In this document: one piece after another, positions 31,172 through 40,967 of the stretch
How the letters are laid out: each line of letters begins with the position of its first letter
Position numbering within the stretch: position 1 is the first letter of the stretch
Origin: Microcoleus sp. CAWBG506
GTDB lineage: Bacteria; Cyanobacteriota; Cyanobacteriia; Cyanobacteriales; Microcoleaceae
DNA: 64,000 nucleotides
Assembly (NCBI GenBank): GCA_020883125.1
Contig: JAHREW010000007.1
Coordinates: 49,365-113,364 of the forward strand
Reading direction: 5' to 3'
Made by a program: the position numbers and the translations under genes
The notes under the pieces: model-generated
What the model saw: only the letters and a program-made list of their open reading frames with translations
Databases searched by the model: none
What the model was told of the DNA's origin: nothing

Positions 31172-33055
31172 ATGCTTAAAAATATCTTCAACAAAATCCA
31201 GTACCGACTGCTAATCCTGCTAATTTTAAGCACCTTGATCCCAGTATTTATTGTTGGTTTATATGGGGTTTATTCGTCAACAGCAGCACTCAAATCTTTA
31301 GCATTATTAAGTTTGAATGAAACTGTTAAATCCAGCGGCGATCGAATGATTAATAAATTAGAAAATTTTAGTTCTGATATTTTATTTATCGGCAAATCTC
31401 CCCCAGTTCAGGGCATTATTAGAGCGAGGGAGGGCAACGGAGTAGACACAGAAAGTAATTCAACTTATCAAAATTGGAGCGATCGAATGGAAATCATATT
31501 TTCATCACTGATGGAAGTCAAGCCATATTATATGAAATTGCGTTACATAGACGAAAAAGGTAACGAACTTGTTCGTATAGATTATGATGGTACAAAAATT
31601 AAAAAAGTCCCAAATAATCAATTACAAAATCAAGCAGGCAGAGATTACTTTTATTTAACTATGAAACTAAAACCAGGAGAAATATATGTCTCCCAATTTA
31701 ATCTCAATCAGGAATACGGCCAAATAGAAATTCCTTACAAACCAACAATTCGCTACGCCATTGCAATTTTTGATAGCAAAGGACAAAGAAAAGGCATTTT
31801 GATTGCTAATGCTTTGGGTCAAAGTCTCATTGATATTGCTAAAGAACTCAATCATCAAGGTGCAGACCAAGTTTTTATGTTAAATCAAGATGGTTACTAT
31901 ATCCACCATTCAAATCCTGACAAAGAATGGGGTTCGGAAATAAAAACAGATGAGAATTTCCACAAAGATTATTCAGAAGATATAGTTAATCAAATACTTT
32001 CCGGGGGTCAAGGCAATGTCGAACTCAGCGATAGAGTAGTTAGTTATTATACAATATTTCCCATCAAAGACAACAAGCAAAGATTTTTTGTAATTGTGCG
32101 TCAGGCAAACAAAAGTTCCCTATTTAATTCTATTTTATGGTTCAAAATAATAGGAACGCTAGTTACTATATTATCCCTAGGTACTGTGTTGTCGTTAGGA
32201 CTGTTAATACTACAAAGACTTGTGAAATTAATACAGGGATTGGTCTACCAAATATCTTCATTTTCCAGACAAATAGTATCTAATATGAATGAACAGGAAC
32301 AAATAGTTGGTCGGCAATTTGTCTCAGTGAAAGAAAGCACTACAACTTTAGAAAAGTTGGCCATATCTTCTTACCAAACAGTGGAGCAAGCTGAGGCGGT
32401 TGCGACGGCTGCTCGCCAAGCTTTAAATCTCGTGGAACAAGGTACGGAAATGGTAGAGCAAACTCTCGATCAAATGCTACATCTTAAAGAAGCTGTGGTG
32501 GTAATTTCCCAGCATAATCATCGACTCGATGACAGTACAAGTCAGATTGGAAATATTTCTAGTTTAGCAAGTTTGGTGAGCGATTTAGCTAGCCAAACAA
32601 ATATTTTAGCTCTCAACGCAGCCGTCGAAGCAGTCAGAGCCGGCGAGTACGGTAAAGGTTTTGCAGTGGTAGCCAGCGAAATTCGTAAGTTAGCAGATGA
32701 AAGTCAACAAGCAGCGCAGAAGATTAATGGTATTATTCCAGAAATTAAGAGCGCGATCGCCTCGACGGTGAAAGCCACGGAAGATGGTCAAAAAACCGCA
32801 GCAGCAGGGGTGAAAACAGCACGAGATACGGCAGAAGCTTTTACGGGTGTCAGGGAAGCTTGCAATCTCGTGTTTGCGAGCAACCAGCAAATTTCTTTTA
32901 ATATTAAACAGCAGGCGATCGCGATTCAGCAAGTAGGTGATACCATGAATGCTCTCAATCAAGCAGCATCTCAAACAGTCAGTGGGATTTATCAAGTCAA
33001 AATGGGTACTCAAAAACTTAATGAAGCTGCATTAAATCTCAAGTCAGTAGTGTAG
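31172..33055 (+). CDS. Methyl-accepting chemotaxis protein with Cache sensor
   Basis: The 627-residue receptor has an N-terminal membrane span (about residues 13-33), a long periplasmic Cache-type sensor (about 40-305; includes [15 protein letters not shown] and [20 protein letters not shown]), a second span at about 325-350 and a signalling domain without HAMP. Its hairpin reads [30 protein letters not shown]; compared with the two upstream receptors it has three extra residues (SLA) just before the tip, encoded by a 9-bp near-duplication at 32561-32578. This may shift helix register near the CheA/CheW contact site. Confidence 0.92.
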   Translation: MLKNIFNKIQYRLLILLILSTLIPVFIVGLYGVYSSTAALKSLALLSLNETVKSSGDRMINKLENFSSDILFIGKSPPVQGIIRAREGNGVDTESNSTYQNWSDRMEIIFSSLMEVKPYYMKLRYIDEKGNELVRIDYDGTKIKKVPNNQLQNQAGRDYFYLTMKLKPGEIYVSQFNLNQEYGQIEIPYKPTIRYAIAIFDSKGQRKGILIANALGQSLIDIAKELNHQGADQVFMLNQDGYYIHHSNPDKEWGSEIKTDENFHKDYSEDIVNQILSGGQGNVELSDRVVSYYTIFPIKDNKQRFFVIVRQANKSSLFNSILWFKIIGTLVTILSLGTVLSLGLLILQRLVKLIQGLVYQISSFSRQIVSNMNEQEQIVGRQFVSVKESTTTLEKLAISSYQTVEQAEAVATAARQALNLVEQGTEMVEQTLDQMLHLKEAVVVISQHNHRLDDSTSQIGNISSLASLVSDLASQTNILALNAAVEAVRAGEYGKGFAVVASEIRKLADESQQAAQKINGIIPEIKSAIASTVKATEDGQKTAAAGVKTARDTAEAFTGVREACNLVFASNQQISFNIKQQAIAIQQVGDTMNALNQAASQTVSGIYQVKMGTQKLNEAALNLKSVV

Positions 33056-33072
33056 TCAATTGTCAGTTGTAA

Positions 33073-33105
33073 ATTCCCCATTCCCCATTCCCCATTCCCC
33101 ATTCT
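33073..33105. repeat. CCCCATT heptamer repeat before cheA
   Basis: Four to five tandem CCCCATT units lie between the third MCP stop codon and the likely cheA start at 33117. The frame is open through them, but the encoded peptide is only a translation of the repeat. Confidence 0.85.
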
Positions 33106-33116
33106 TAAAAATACCT

Positions 33117-35615
33117 ATGATCATTGAAGATGAAGAACTCCGAGATGTATTTAAAATTGCTAGTGAAGAACACTTGCAGAAACTCGATGACGGATTGCTT
33201 TATTTGGAAGAACACCCAGGGGATGCGGCTAAATTAGAAGAATTGCTGAGAGAAACCCATTCTCTCAAGGGTGATGCGGGGATGCTAGGAGTAAAAAGTG
33301 TGGCATCTTTAGCTCATCAAATGGAACATATTTTGGGAGGTGTCAAGCGCGGAGAAACTCAACTAACTTCAGATATTAGCGATCGACTTTCCCAAGGTTT
33401 AGAAGCGATCCGCAAGCTAGTTGACGAAGCCGTAACTGGCGAAGATTCGGGAGTTAATACATTTTACATCCTCGCTAGCATGATGGGTGCTTCTACTCAA
33501 TCACAACCACAAGTTACTAGCCCGGTAGAGCCATCATCTTCAAAATTATCAGAACCAGAAAATATCTTGGTAGAACCGCCAATTACTGAGCATTTTACCC
33601 CAGAAATAAAAACAAGTATTGAAACTTCAGAAGTCGTTAATTTAGACAATAATTATTCTTTTTTACCTATACAATCCGAGCAAGAATTGCTCTTGCAAGC
33701 TCAAAACTTGCCTACCCCGGCTGCATCAAATGCTTCGGATTCCCCATCCCCTGTCACTACATTATCAACCTCATCTTATCGTATAGAAACAATTCGCGTT
33801 GCTACGCAAAATTTAGATGATTTAATGACTCAAGCTGGGGAACTTACTGTCACCAAAACTAGACTGGGACACCGAGTGGCAGATATCGAACAAATTACGA
33901 CTTTGTGGGAAGAGTGGAGTCGAGAATATTTTGTCACTAGCTTGACTTTTCATCAGATACAAATAGATGAAAAGGGCATGAAAGAAAACGATAAATTTAG
34001 GCAATTGCAGAATTACTGTCAACGTACACAAGAACGTTTAGAAAGTCTTGGCATTTTAGTCAACCGTTTGAAAAATTTAGTGTATGAAGATACGGCGAGA
34101 CTTGAAATAATTTCCGAGGAACTAGAATCAGGAATTCGCACTCTCAGACTGCTGCCTTTGTCTACTATTTTTAATTTATTTTCTCGAACTGTAAGAGACT
34201 TAGCGAAACGGGAAGGTAAAGAAGTTGCCTTAGTGATTGAAGGAGGAGAAACAACAGCAGATAAACGCATTTTAGAGGAAATGAAAGACCCTTTGATGCA
34301 CATGATTCGGAATGCGATCGACCACGGAATTGAAACTGTTGCAGAACGCGAAAAAATCGGTAAGCATCCTGTGGCAACTCTCCGCATTAAAGGTTATTCT
34401 ATAGCCAGTAATGTGATTATTGAAGTGGCTGATGATGGTCGGGGACTAAATCTTGAGCGTATTAAACAAACGGCAATTAAACGTAATATTTGTACCTTAG
34501 AACAACTGGCGGTTATGACCACAAGTCAAGTGCAATCTTTGATTTTTGCTCCGGGTTTTTCGACCCGAACATTTGTGACTGAAGTATCGGGACGTGGGGT
34601 TGGTTTAGATGTAGTACGGACTAATGTTGAAGCGTTGAAAGGTAGTATTCAAGTGGATTCATTGCCGGGAAAAGGATGCACTTTTAGATTGCAACTAAGT
34701 ACGTCTTTAACTACAGCGAATGTCTTGATTGTAGTAGTTAAAGACATTGCTTATGCTCTGCCACTAGAGTTTGTAGAAACAGCACAATTAGTTTCTCCTT
34801 CTGATATTTTTGCTATGGAAGGTAAGGAAACTATACTGGTAAAAGGTCAGCCTCTGTCAGTGGCTCATCTGAGAGATTTACTGGAATTAAATAATCTAAC
34901 ATTGATGCAAAGAAATCGCGCAGGTAAACAGGAAAATTGGCAGGAAATTTACCCCCATACTACCAAGGAATTTCTGGGTTCAAATTCGGGGAAAATTCCT
35001 TGTATTATTTTAAAAATAGGGGAGGAAAGATTGGGGTTATTTGTAGATGCTTTGATAGACGAACAGGATGTGGTGATTAAACCTCAAAGTCAATTACTAA
35101 AAAGGGTGCGAAATGTTTCTGGTGCAACAATTCTGGGTAACGGGGAAGTTTGTATGGTACTGAATCCCCAGGATTTGATAAAATCGGTACGCAAGCAAGT
35201 TTTGTCACGTACTATTGCTGGTTTGCGATCGCCCATGGAGACTGCCAGCCGAAAACAAGTTATACTTTTAGCAGAAGACTCGATCGCCACCCGCACTCAA
35301 GAAAAACGCATCCTGGAAAGTGCCGGTTATGAAGTGGTGACGGCGGTAGATGGATTGGATGCGTTCAATAAATTAAAAACTCGCGATTTTGATGCGGTGA
35401 TTTCTGATGTGCAAATGCCAAATTTGGATGGTTTGGGACTGACTGTTAAGATTCGTCAGCAACAAAAATACAGTGATTTGCCGATAATTTTAGTGACTTC
35501 TTTGGCTTCTGATGAAGATAGAAAGAGAGGTGCTGATGCCGGGGCAAATGCTTATATTCCTAAAGGTACTTTTAATCAAGATGTGTTGGTAGAGACTTTA
35601 AAAAGGTTAGTTTAG
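33117..35615 (+). CDS. cheA: Hybrid chemotaxis kinase CheA with receiver domain
   Basis: From the ATG at 33117 the protein has 832 residues: Hpt domain with phospho-accepting His48 in LRETHSLKGDAGML, a Pro/Ser/Glu-rich linker (about 125-235), dimerisation domain (NLDDLMTQAGELTVTKTRL), HATPase with N box HMIRNAIDHGIE, VADDGRGL and GRGVGLDVVR, a CheW-like domain, and a C-terminal receiver with the acceptor Asp in DAVISDVQMPNLDG. I chose 33117 because the open frame upstream (from a TTG at 33060) only translates a heptamer repeat. CheA-REC fusions are typical of Wsp-like and other alternative-function systems. It autophosphorylates in response to the receptor array and would pass phosphate to its own receiver, CheB or separate receivers. 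Confidence 0.93.
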   Translation: MIIEDEELRDVFKIASEEHLQKLDDGLLYLEEHPGDAAKLEELLRETHSLKGDAGMLGVKSVASLAHQMEHILGGVKRGETQLTSDISDRLSQGLEAIRKLVDEAVTGEDSGVNTFYILASMMGASTQSQPQVTSPVEPSSSKLSEPENILVEPPITEHFTPEIKTSIETSEVVNLDNNYSFLPIQSEQELLLQAQNLPTPAASNASDSPSPVTTLSTSSYRIETIRVATQNLDDLMTQAGELTVTKTRLGHRVADIEQITTLWEEWSREYFVTSLTFHQIQIDEKGMKENDKFRQLQNYCQRTQERLESLGILVNRLKNLVYEDTARLEIISEELESGIRTLRLLPLSTIFNLFSRTVRDLAKREGKEVALVIEGGETTADKRILEEMKDPLMHMIRNAIDHGIETVAEREKIGKHPVATLRIKGYSIASNVIIEVADDGRGLNLERIKQTAIKRNICTLEQLAVMTTSQVQSLIFAPGFSTRTFVTEVSGRGVGLDVVRTNVEALKGSIQVDSLPGKGCTFRLQLSTSLTTANVLIVVVKDIAYALPLEFVETAQLVSPSDIFAMEGKETILVKGQPLSVAHLRDLLELNNLTLMQRNRAGKQENWQEIYPHTTKEFLGSNSGKIPCIILKIGEERLGLFVDALIDEQDVVIKPQSQLLKRVRNVSGATILGNGEVCMVLNPQDLIKSVRKQVLSRTIAGLRSPMETASRKQVILLAEDSIATRTQEKRILESAGYEVVTAVDGLDAFNKLKTRDFDAVISDVQMPNLDGLGLTVKIRQQQKYSDLPIILVTSLASDEDRKRGADAGANAYIPKGTFNQDVLVETLKRLV

Positions 35616-35777
35616 TTAGTTGTTATTGGTTAGTTGTTATTGGTTATTGGTTAGTTGTTATTGGTTATTGGTTATTGGTTATTTGTACCAATTCCCCATT
35701 CCCCATTCCCCATTCCCCATTCACAATTCCCCATTCGCAATTCCCCATTCCTCATTCCCAATTCCCCATTCTCCTAA
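35616..35777. repeat. Heptamer STRR between cheA and cheB
   Basis: About 160 bp of repeats: TTATTGG and TAGTTGT units up to about 35685, then CCCCATT units with single-base variants (CCCAATT, CGCAATT) to 35770. They fill the whole gap. Confidence 0.88.
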
Positions 35778-35783
35778 AAACTG

Positions 35784-36872
35784 ATGTTATCGCCTATAAA
35801 AGTATTATTAGTTGAAGATTCTCCAGTAGTGACGATTATCCTCAAACGAATTTTTGATTCCTCACCGGAAATCAAAGTTGTCGGTACTGCTTGCAACGGA
35901 TTAGAAGCACTAGAATTAATCCCAAAACTTCAGCCACAAGTCATCTGTACAGATTTAAATATGGCACCCATGAACGGGTTAGAATTCACCCAAGAAGTAA
36001 TGAAGAAATATCCTCTACCAATTTTAGTCATCAGTGCTTCCGTGCAAGCGGATGATACTCAGAATGTATTTCAACTGTTAAAAGCAGGTGCATTGGATGT
36101 TTTTCCTAAACCGATGGGCGGGTTAGCGTCAGATTACGATCGCCTTGCTAATCAATTAATCGCTAAAATTAAAATCCTCTCAGGAGTGAAAGTATTTACA
36201 CGGCATCAAAAGTTCGTACCCACCGAATATGTTAACAAAAATCCCCAAAAAATTAACCAATTACCAGTTTCTCCTTACCAATTTGCCCCAGAAAATGTCA
36301 AATCTCCCACTATTAAACTATTGGCTATAGGGGCTTCAACAGGCGGCCCACAGGCATTGCACGCGATTATTTCTAAGCTTCCGGCTAATTTCCCCGTGCC
36401 TATAATTTGTATCCAGCACATTAGTGAAGGTTTTTTGCAAGGATTAGTTGATTGGCTGGGCTATGAATCGAAACTACCTGTTAAGATAGCTGCTTTTGGG
36501 GAATTGCCGCTGGCGGGGAATATTTATTTTTCACCGGAAAAAGTTCATTTAGAATTGGACTCTAAAGGGCGATTTGTTTATTCAGAAGCTGCTCCTGTCG
36601 GGGGACACTGCCCTTCTGTAACGGTGACATTTAAGTCAGTGGCTAATTTTTATAGTCGCGCTGCTGCTGCGGTGTTGCTGACAGGTATGGGCAGAGATGG
36701 TGCCGACGGAATGTTGGCAATCGCCAAAGTCGGTGGTTTGACAATAGCCCAAGACGAAGCTACCTCTGTTGTCTTCGGGATGCCCAAGGAGGCGATCGCC
36801 CTAGGTGCTGTCCAACAGATTCTGCCCATTAGTGCCATCGCTCCTTTCCTGTTGGCTAAATTAAAAATTTAG
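35784..36872 (+). CDS. cheB: Chemotaxis protein-glutamate methylesterase CheB
   Basis: The 362-residue protein has an N-terminal receiver domain (VLLVEDSPVV; acceptor Asp in VICTDLNMAPMNGLEF) and a C-terminal methylesterase domain with the catalytic Ser in LAIGASTGGPQAL, His in CIQHISEGF and Asp in TGMGRDGADGML. It would demethylate or deamidate receptor glutamates, opposing CheR. It is the last gene of the cluster on this strand, and its 3' end stops 3 bp short of the convergent response-regulator gene. Confidence 0.94.
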   Translation: MLSPIKVLLVEDSPVVTIILKRIFDSSPEIKVVGTACNGLEALELIPKLQPQVICTDLNMAPMNGLEFTQEVMKKYPLPILVISASVQADDTQNVFQLLKAGALDVFPKPMGGLASDYDRLANQLIAKIKILSGVKVFTRHQKFVPTEYVNKNPQKINQLPVSPYQFAPENVKSPTIKLLAIGASTGGPQALHAIISKLPANFPVPIICIQHISEGFLQGLVDWLGYESKLPVKIAAFGELPLAGNIYFSPEKVHLELDSKGRFVYSEAAPVGGHCPSVTVTFKSVANFYSRAAAAVLLTGMGRDGADGMLAIAKVGGLTIAQDEATSVVFGMPKEAIALGAVQQILPISAIAPFLLAKLKI

Positions 36873-36875
36873 GAC

Positions 36876-37256
36876 TTATTGGTTGATAAATTTATGAATT
36901 ACCTCGCGTAACATATCAGCATCAAAGGGCTTAGTTAAATACTCCGTTGCTCCAGCCAAGCGCCCCTGCACCTTATCAAAAGCTCCATCTCGCCCTGTCA
37001 GCATGACGATGGGCAAGTTCTGAAACTGAGGTAAACTGCGCACGGTGCGGCAGAGTTCCAATCCGTCAATACCGGGCATTGAAACATCCAGTAGCAAAAC
37101 CGCAACTTGTTCGTGATAAATAGTTGACAAAGCATCCACCGCATTGTCAGTCACCAGCACCCGAAACTCTTTGCTTAAAGCCTGTTTGACCAATCCTTGC
37201 ATTACCGCGCTATCATCAACAGCCAGAATAGTTGGTAAGCTGCTACTTGCAGACAT
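36876..37256 (-). CDS. Single-domain response regulator (CheY-like)
   Basis: The 126-residue protein is a lone receiver domain: ILAVDDSAVMQGLV near the start, acceptor Asp in VLLLDVSMPGIDGLEL, Thr in VMLTGRDG and Lys in YLTKPFDAD. It is transcribed toward cheB with only 3 bp between stops. It could take phosphate from the hybrid CheA as the diffusible output, or from the downstream GAF kinase; both are inference. No output domain such as GGDEF is attached, unlike classical WspR. Confidence 0.92.
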   Translation of the reverse strand: MSASSSLPTILAVDDSAVMQGLVKQALSKEFRVLVTDNAVDALSTIYHEQVAVLLLDVSMPGIDGLELCRTVRSLPQFQNLPIVMLTGRDGAFDKVQGRLAGATEYLTKPFDADMLREVIHKFINQ

Positions 37257-37905
37257 ATTCTTCTCCCCAATCTATAATTTATTTATACTTCTTTCAAGAA
37301 GTATGCAACATAATTTCACTGTTTCATTTTTGAGTTTTCCCCAGAGGGACTAACTGCAAATGCTTTGCTATGCCGATTAGTTTTGAGCTTTTGCCACTAC
37401 ATGGGTGTCGGATGCGCCAATAATCATGTGGTTTGGGAGCATTCATCCACCTTGTGCGACCGACTCACCTTCACCGCCATCCCTCATCTCGACCGATGCA
37501 CCAGAGGGTGAGTGATATCGCTTCCAAGGAGTTTTACCCACTATTGTTACTAAATCTAACACGTTAAATTTTTTCCACTGAATTTTCTAGCTGTACTTCA
37601 GCAGCAAGCATCATGGCTAGGAGTAGGACACTGGTATTGTGACACACACTCAGGATTTTAATCTACCAGTGTGGCAACACCGCTCGCTGATATAAATACG
37701 TTAGAAAAAATTTATACTTAATGAATAAACTAAATCTAAGTAATGATCTCAGTCCCACAACTCAAAATTTCCCACATATCTCTAAACCAGGCACAATTAT
37801 CCTAGATGCCACTAGGCTACAGTCTGCCCAAACCAGAATCTATGCCTTTTGATTCTATTCTCTATTTATAATTCTTAGCAAAAGCAACTCAACGGGCAGT
37901 CACAC
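37257..37905. other. Long gap between divergent regulator and kinase genes
   Basis: About 650 bp without a supportable gene. It must contain the promoters for the response regulator (leftward) and the GAF histidine kinase (rightward). I see TATAAATAC-type words near 37690 but no clear repeat, RNA gene or riboswitch. Confidence 0.5.
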
Positions 37906-40557
37906 ATGAAAGCACCCTTGCCTTTTACGAAAAAAGTGTTAAAGCTCCACAATATAGACTTGTATCAGATCCTCGGATCTGCTTCAGAGGCTTGTTTCGA
38001 TGATTTGGCTGGCTTAGCTGCTCTGATGACTCGGACTTCTATGGCTGTTGTGAGTTTGAATGACTCTAACGGCCACTGGCTCAAGTCTCAGGTAGGTCTC
38101 GATCGCACTTTTACCCACCACTACCTCAATTTTTGTGCCCTCGCGATGGGTCAAAACCCTGAAGAGTTCGATCGACTCTCCGTATCTAACTCCGAAGTTA
38201 GCATCATCCGAGACGCTGCCACAGATCCGCGATTTGCCAGTCATCACCTAGTCGCCTCTGACCCTTTGGTGAAATTTTACGCCGCAGTGCCGATCGTCAC
38301 CAAGGACGGGGAAATGCTGGGAATCCTGTCGGTCATGGATACCGTACCAAAAGACTTGACAAAAAAAGCAATAAATGGTATAGAAGCTTTGAGTCGGCAA
38401 ATTGCTACTCTGGTGGAACTGCGTTGCCAACTAGCCCAAGCCCAGGAACAAGGCGCTAAGCTAGAACCAACCAAAGAGGACCTAGGGGAATTACCGGAAT
38501 TAGAGCGATCGTCTGTGGACGAATTCTTTTCTGGCGTACAGAAGCCAGAGGAAGCTACAAAGATATTTGGCACTAAAAATCTCTCAGTGTTCGGTGAGGG
38601 TGGGACATCAATTTATCCGTGGGAAACGGCCATCATCGACCAGCAGCCAGTAGAAATAGCGCTCCGAGAAAGCCAAGAGCGATCGCGCCTGTCCACCTTG
38701 CAAGCTCAAGTGGGTACGACCCTAGGACAAGGTGGGACTATACCGACGATGCTCAAGGGCTGCATCGACGCGATAGTCAAACACCTAGACGCCACAGCGA
38801 CGAGCATCTGGACGTTGAACCCGCAGACCGATCGACTAGAATTGCAAGCTGCTTCAGGACTGAGCAATCTAGCCTGGGAAATAGAAATAGAGGAGTGGAT
38901 GGCAACAGAACCAGGAAAACTGCCCACAGCCCCCCTGTTGCTGCTGTCGATGCCATCTGCCGTCGCAAGCGGGCTGATTGTGGAGAAGCGGCTGGTGGGA
39001 GTGATGGCCCTGTGCTGCCGCCCTACGGAGGGAACCCTAGAGGCGATCGCCTCCATGGCTAACATGATTGCTGTGGGGATCGATCGGGTGAAAGCTCGCG
39101 AAGAATTGTTGAGTAGGCCCGAAGGTTTGCTCTTCGCTCTCGCCAGCCAAATGCGAAACTCCCTGGACCTCAACAAAATTTTAGATACTGCGGTCAACCA
39201 AATTCGCAACTTATTACAGATTGACCAATGCTACTTTTTGTGGTATTCAGTCTCACCCCATAACCAGGAGAGCTTTGCGATCACCCACGAGGCCGCAAAT
39301 CCAGATTTGAAGGACAGATTAGCAGATTACCCGATCGCACAAATCACGCTCCTGGGTGAAAAAATTCGTCACCGCCAACCGCTGAGGATCGGCGATGTGG
39401 CAAATACCACCTGCATTGAAGCACCCACCCAAGCTTTTTTGGCAGATTTGGGAATTGCGTCCAAGCTGCTGCTACCGCTCAAGACTCGCGCCGGTCAAAT
39501 GGGAGCAATTGTTTGCAATCACTACAGCAACCGCCGGGAGTGGTCTTGGAGCGAAGTAGAATTGCTGCAAGCGGTGGTAGACCAACTGGCGATCGCGATC
39601 GACCAAGCCGAACTTTATGCCCAAAGTCGCGCCACTGCCTTAGCCGCTCAAACTCAAGCCCGCCAACTAAGCCAAACATTGCTGAATTTGCAGCAAAAAG
39701 AAGCTCAGCTCATCCAAAACGAAAAAATGTCCTCTCTCGGTCAAATGGTGGCAGGTGTCGCCCACGAAATTAACAATCCGGTCAACTTTATTTACGGCAA
39801 CTTGACTTACTGCGAGCAGTACATGAAAGATCTGCTGGATTTGCTGCGCTTGTACCAAAAACACTACCCCGAACCCTGCGCCGAAATTCTCCACAAGAGC
39901 GAAGAAATTGATGTGGATTTCGTCATCCCCGACTTGCTGAAAATTTTGTCTTCCATGGAGATGGGAGTGGAACGCATCCGTAAAATAGTCGTTTCTTTGC
40001 GAAACTTCTCACGACACGACGAAGGCGAGATGAAGCCCGTGGACATTCACGAAGGCATAGATAGCACCTTGCTGATTTTGAACAGCCGCTTGAAATCCAA
40101 CGGGCAGATTTCTCCCATTGAAGTAGTCAAAAATTACGGCGAGTTGCCAAAGGTGGAGTGTTACCCCAGTCAACTCAACCAAGTATTTATGAACGTGATC
40201 GGCAATGCCATCGACGCCTTGGAGTATCAGCCCGCACCCAAGAAGATCGAAATTTCGACGGCGATAGTGGGAACCGACTCCCAGGAAACATCCTGGGTCA
40301 AATCCAGCGGTCAATTTGCGCTGATTCGGATTCGGGACAACGGTCCTGGATTGACAGAAAAAGCCAAAGGTCGCTTATTTGACCCATTTTTTACCACAAA
40401 GCCTGTGGGTAAGGGAACTGGACTGGGCTTGTCGATCAGTTACCAAATTGTGGTAGAAAAACACTGCGGGAGCTTGGAGTGTATCTCAAACACAGGACAG
40501 GGCGCGGAGTTCAGGATTAAAATCCCGATCGCTCTCCCCTCTGTGAGCAAGACTTGA
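37906..40557 (+). CDS. GAF-domain sensor histidine kinase
   Basis: The 883-residue soluble kinase has three GAF-like domains (about residues 15-180, 265-400 and 408-585), a coiled linker, a HisKA dimerisation helix with the phosphorylated His620 in GQMVAGVAHEINNPVNF, and a HATPase domain with NVIGNAIDAL, IRDNGPGL and PVGKGTGLGLSI. No membrane span is seen, so it senses a cytoplasmic signal. None of the GAF domains shows an obvious bilin-binding DxCF-type motif, although one carries a cysteine in LNFCALAMG. The kinase could phosphorylate the divergent receiver 650 bp upstream; there is no cognate regulator immediately downstream. Confidence 0.92.
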   Translation: MKAPLPFTKKVLKLHNIDLYQILGSASEACFDDLAGLAALMTRTSMAVVSLNDSNGHWLKSQVGLDRTFTHHYLNFCALAMGQNPEEFDRLSVSNSEVSIIRDAATDPRFASHHLVASDPLVKFYAAVPIVTKDGEMLGILSVMDTVPKDLTKKAINGIEALSRQIATLVELRCQLAQAQEQGAKLEPTKEDLGELPELERSSVDEFFSGVQKPEEATKIFGTKNLSVFGEGGTSIYPWETAIIDQQPVEIALRESQERSRLSTLQAQVGTTLGQGGTIPTMLKGCIDAIVKHLDATATSIWTLNPQTDRLELQAASGLSNLAWEIEIEEWMATEPGKLPTAPLLLLSMPSAVASGLIVEKRLVGVMALCCRPTEGTLEAIASMANMIAVGIDRVKAREELLSRPEGLLFALASQMRNSLDLNKILDTAVNQIRNLLQIDQCYFLWYSVSPHNQESFAITHEAANPDLKDRLADYPIAQITLLGEKIRHRQPLRIGDVANTTCIEAPTQAFLADLGIASKLLLPLKTRAGQMGAIVCNHYSNRREWSWSEVELLQAVVDQLAIAIDQAELYAQSRATALAAQTQARQLSQTLLNLQQKEAQLIQNEKMSSLGQMVAGVAHEINNPVNFIYGNLTYCEQYMKDLLDLLRLYQKHYPEPCAEILHKSEEIDVDFVIPDLLKILSSMEMGVERIRKIVVSLRNFSRHDEGEMKPVDIHEGIDSTLLILNSRLKSNGQISPIEVVKNYGELPKVECYPSQLNQVFMNVIGNAIDALEYQPAPKKIEISTAIVGTDSQETSWVKSSGQFALIRIRDNGPGLTEKAKGRLFDPFFTTKPVGKGTGLGLSISYQIVVEKHCGSLECISNTGQGAEFRIKIPIALPSVSKT

Positions 40558-40612
40558 ACAAGAGCGGGCGATCGTCTTCCAGAAAAATTTTCAAATTTTA
40601 TTGTCAAACCCC

Positions 40613-40643
40613 TTGACAAATTACCGCATCCCAATGGTAAGAT
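40613..40643 (+). promoter_or_regulatory. Probable tRNA promoter
   Basis: A perfect TTGACA (40613-40618) is followed by TAAGAT (40638-40643) after 19 bp, about 18 bp ahead of the tRNA. The spacing is slightly long for the housekeeping sigma factor. Confidence 0.4.
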
Positions 40644-40660
40644 AATCAAGGTTAAGACAT

Positions 40661-40732
40661 TGGGGCGTCGCCAAGTGGTAAGGCAGCTGGTTTTGGTCCA
40701 GCCATTCAGAGGTTCGAATCCTTTCGCCCCAG
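40661..40732 (+). tRNA. tRNA-Gln (anticodon TTG)
   Basis: The 72-base gene folds as a cloverleaf: acceptor arms TGGGGCG and CGCCCCA, D arm GCCAAGTGGTAAGGC, anticodon stem GCTGG/CCAGC with loop TTTTGGT (anticodon TTG), and the T-arm with TTCGAAT. The discriminator base is G, and CCA is not encoded, as is common in cyanobacteria. Confidence 0.95.
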
Positions 40733-40799
40733 TTAAATCATCAAGCAAAACCCAGAATAAAGAGTGAATAAGTTTCATCTCTGATTTTCTTCTGAAAAT

Positions 40800-40912
40800 C
40801 CTGTCATATCGTTGACCGTTGCATCGGAATGATTTAACCACAGAGAACACAGAGAACACAGAGAGATCGGAGAGAAATGAATAATTCCGAGGAAGAGAGG
40901 AATTGATATCAA
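40800..40912. repeat. Dispersed repeat, GGTTAAATCA family (reverse copy)
   Basis: A segment containing AATGATTTAACCACAGAGAA and later GAGGAATTGATATCA is similar, in reverse, to 20545-20612. Related pieces occur at 43515-43560 and 46115-46190. Confidence 0.55.
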
Positions 40913-40967
40913 GAGCAGACTTATTTATTGCTCCTGGCAGACTCTCAAATAATTTTCAAGTTGAAGA

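Noticed and set aside
33060..33116. Extended N-terminus of CheA starting at a TTG codon
   Set aside because: The extra residues are only a translation of CCCCATT heptamers, and the Hpt domain begins properly at the ATG at 33117.
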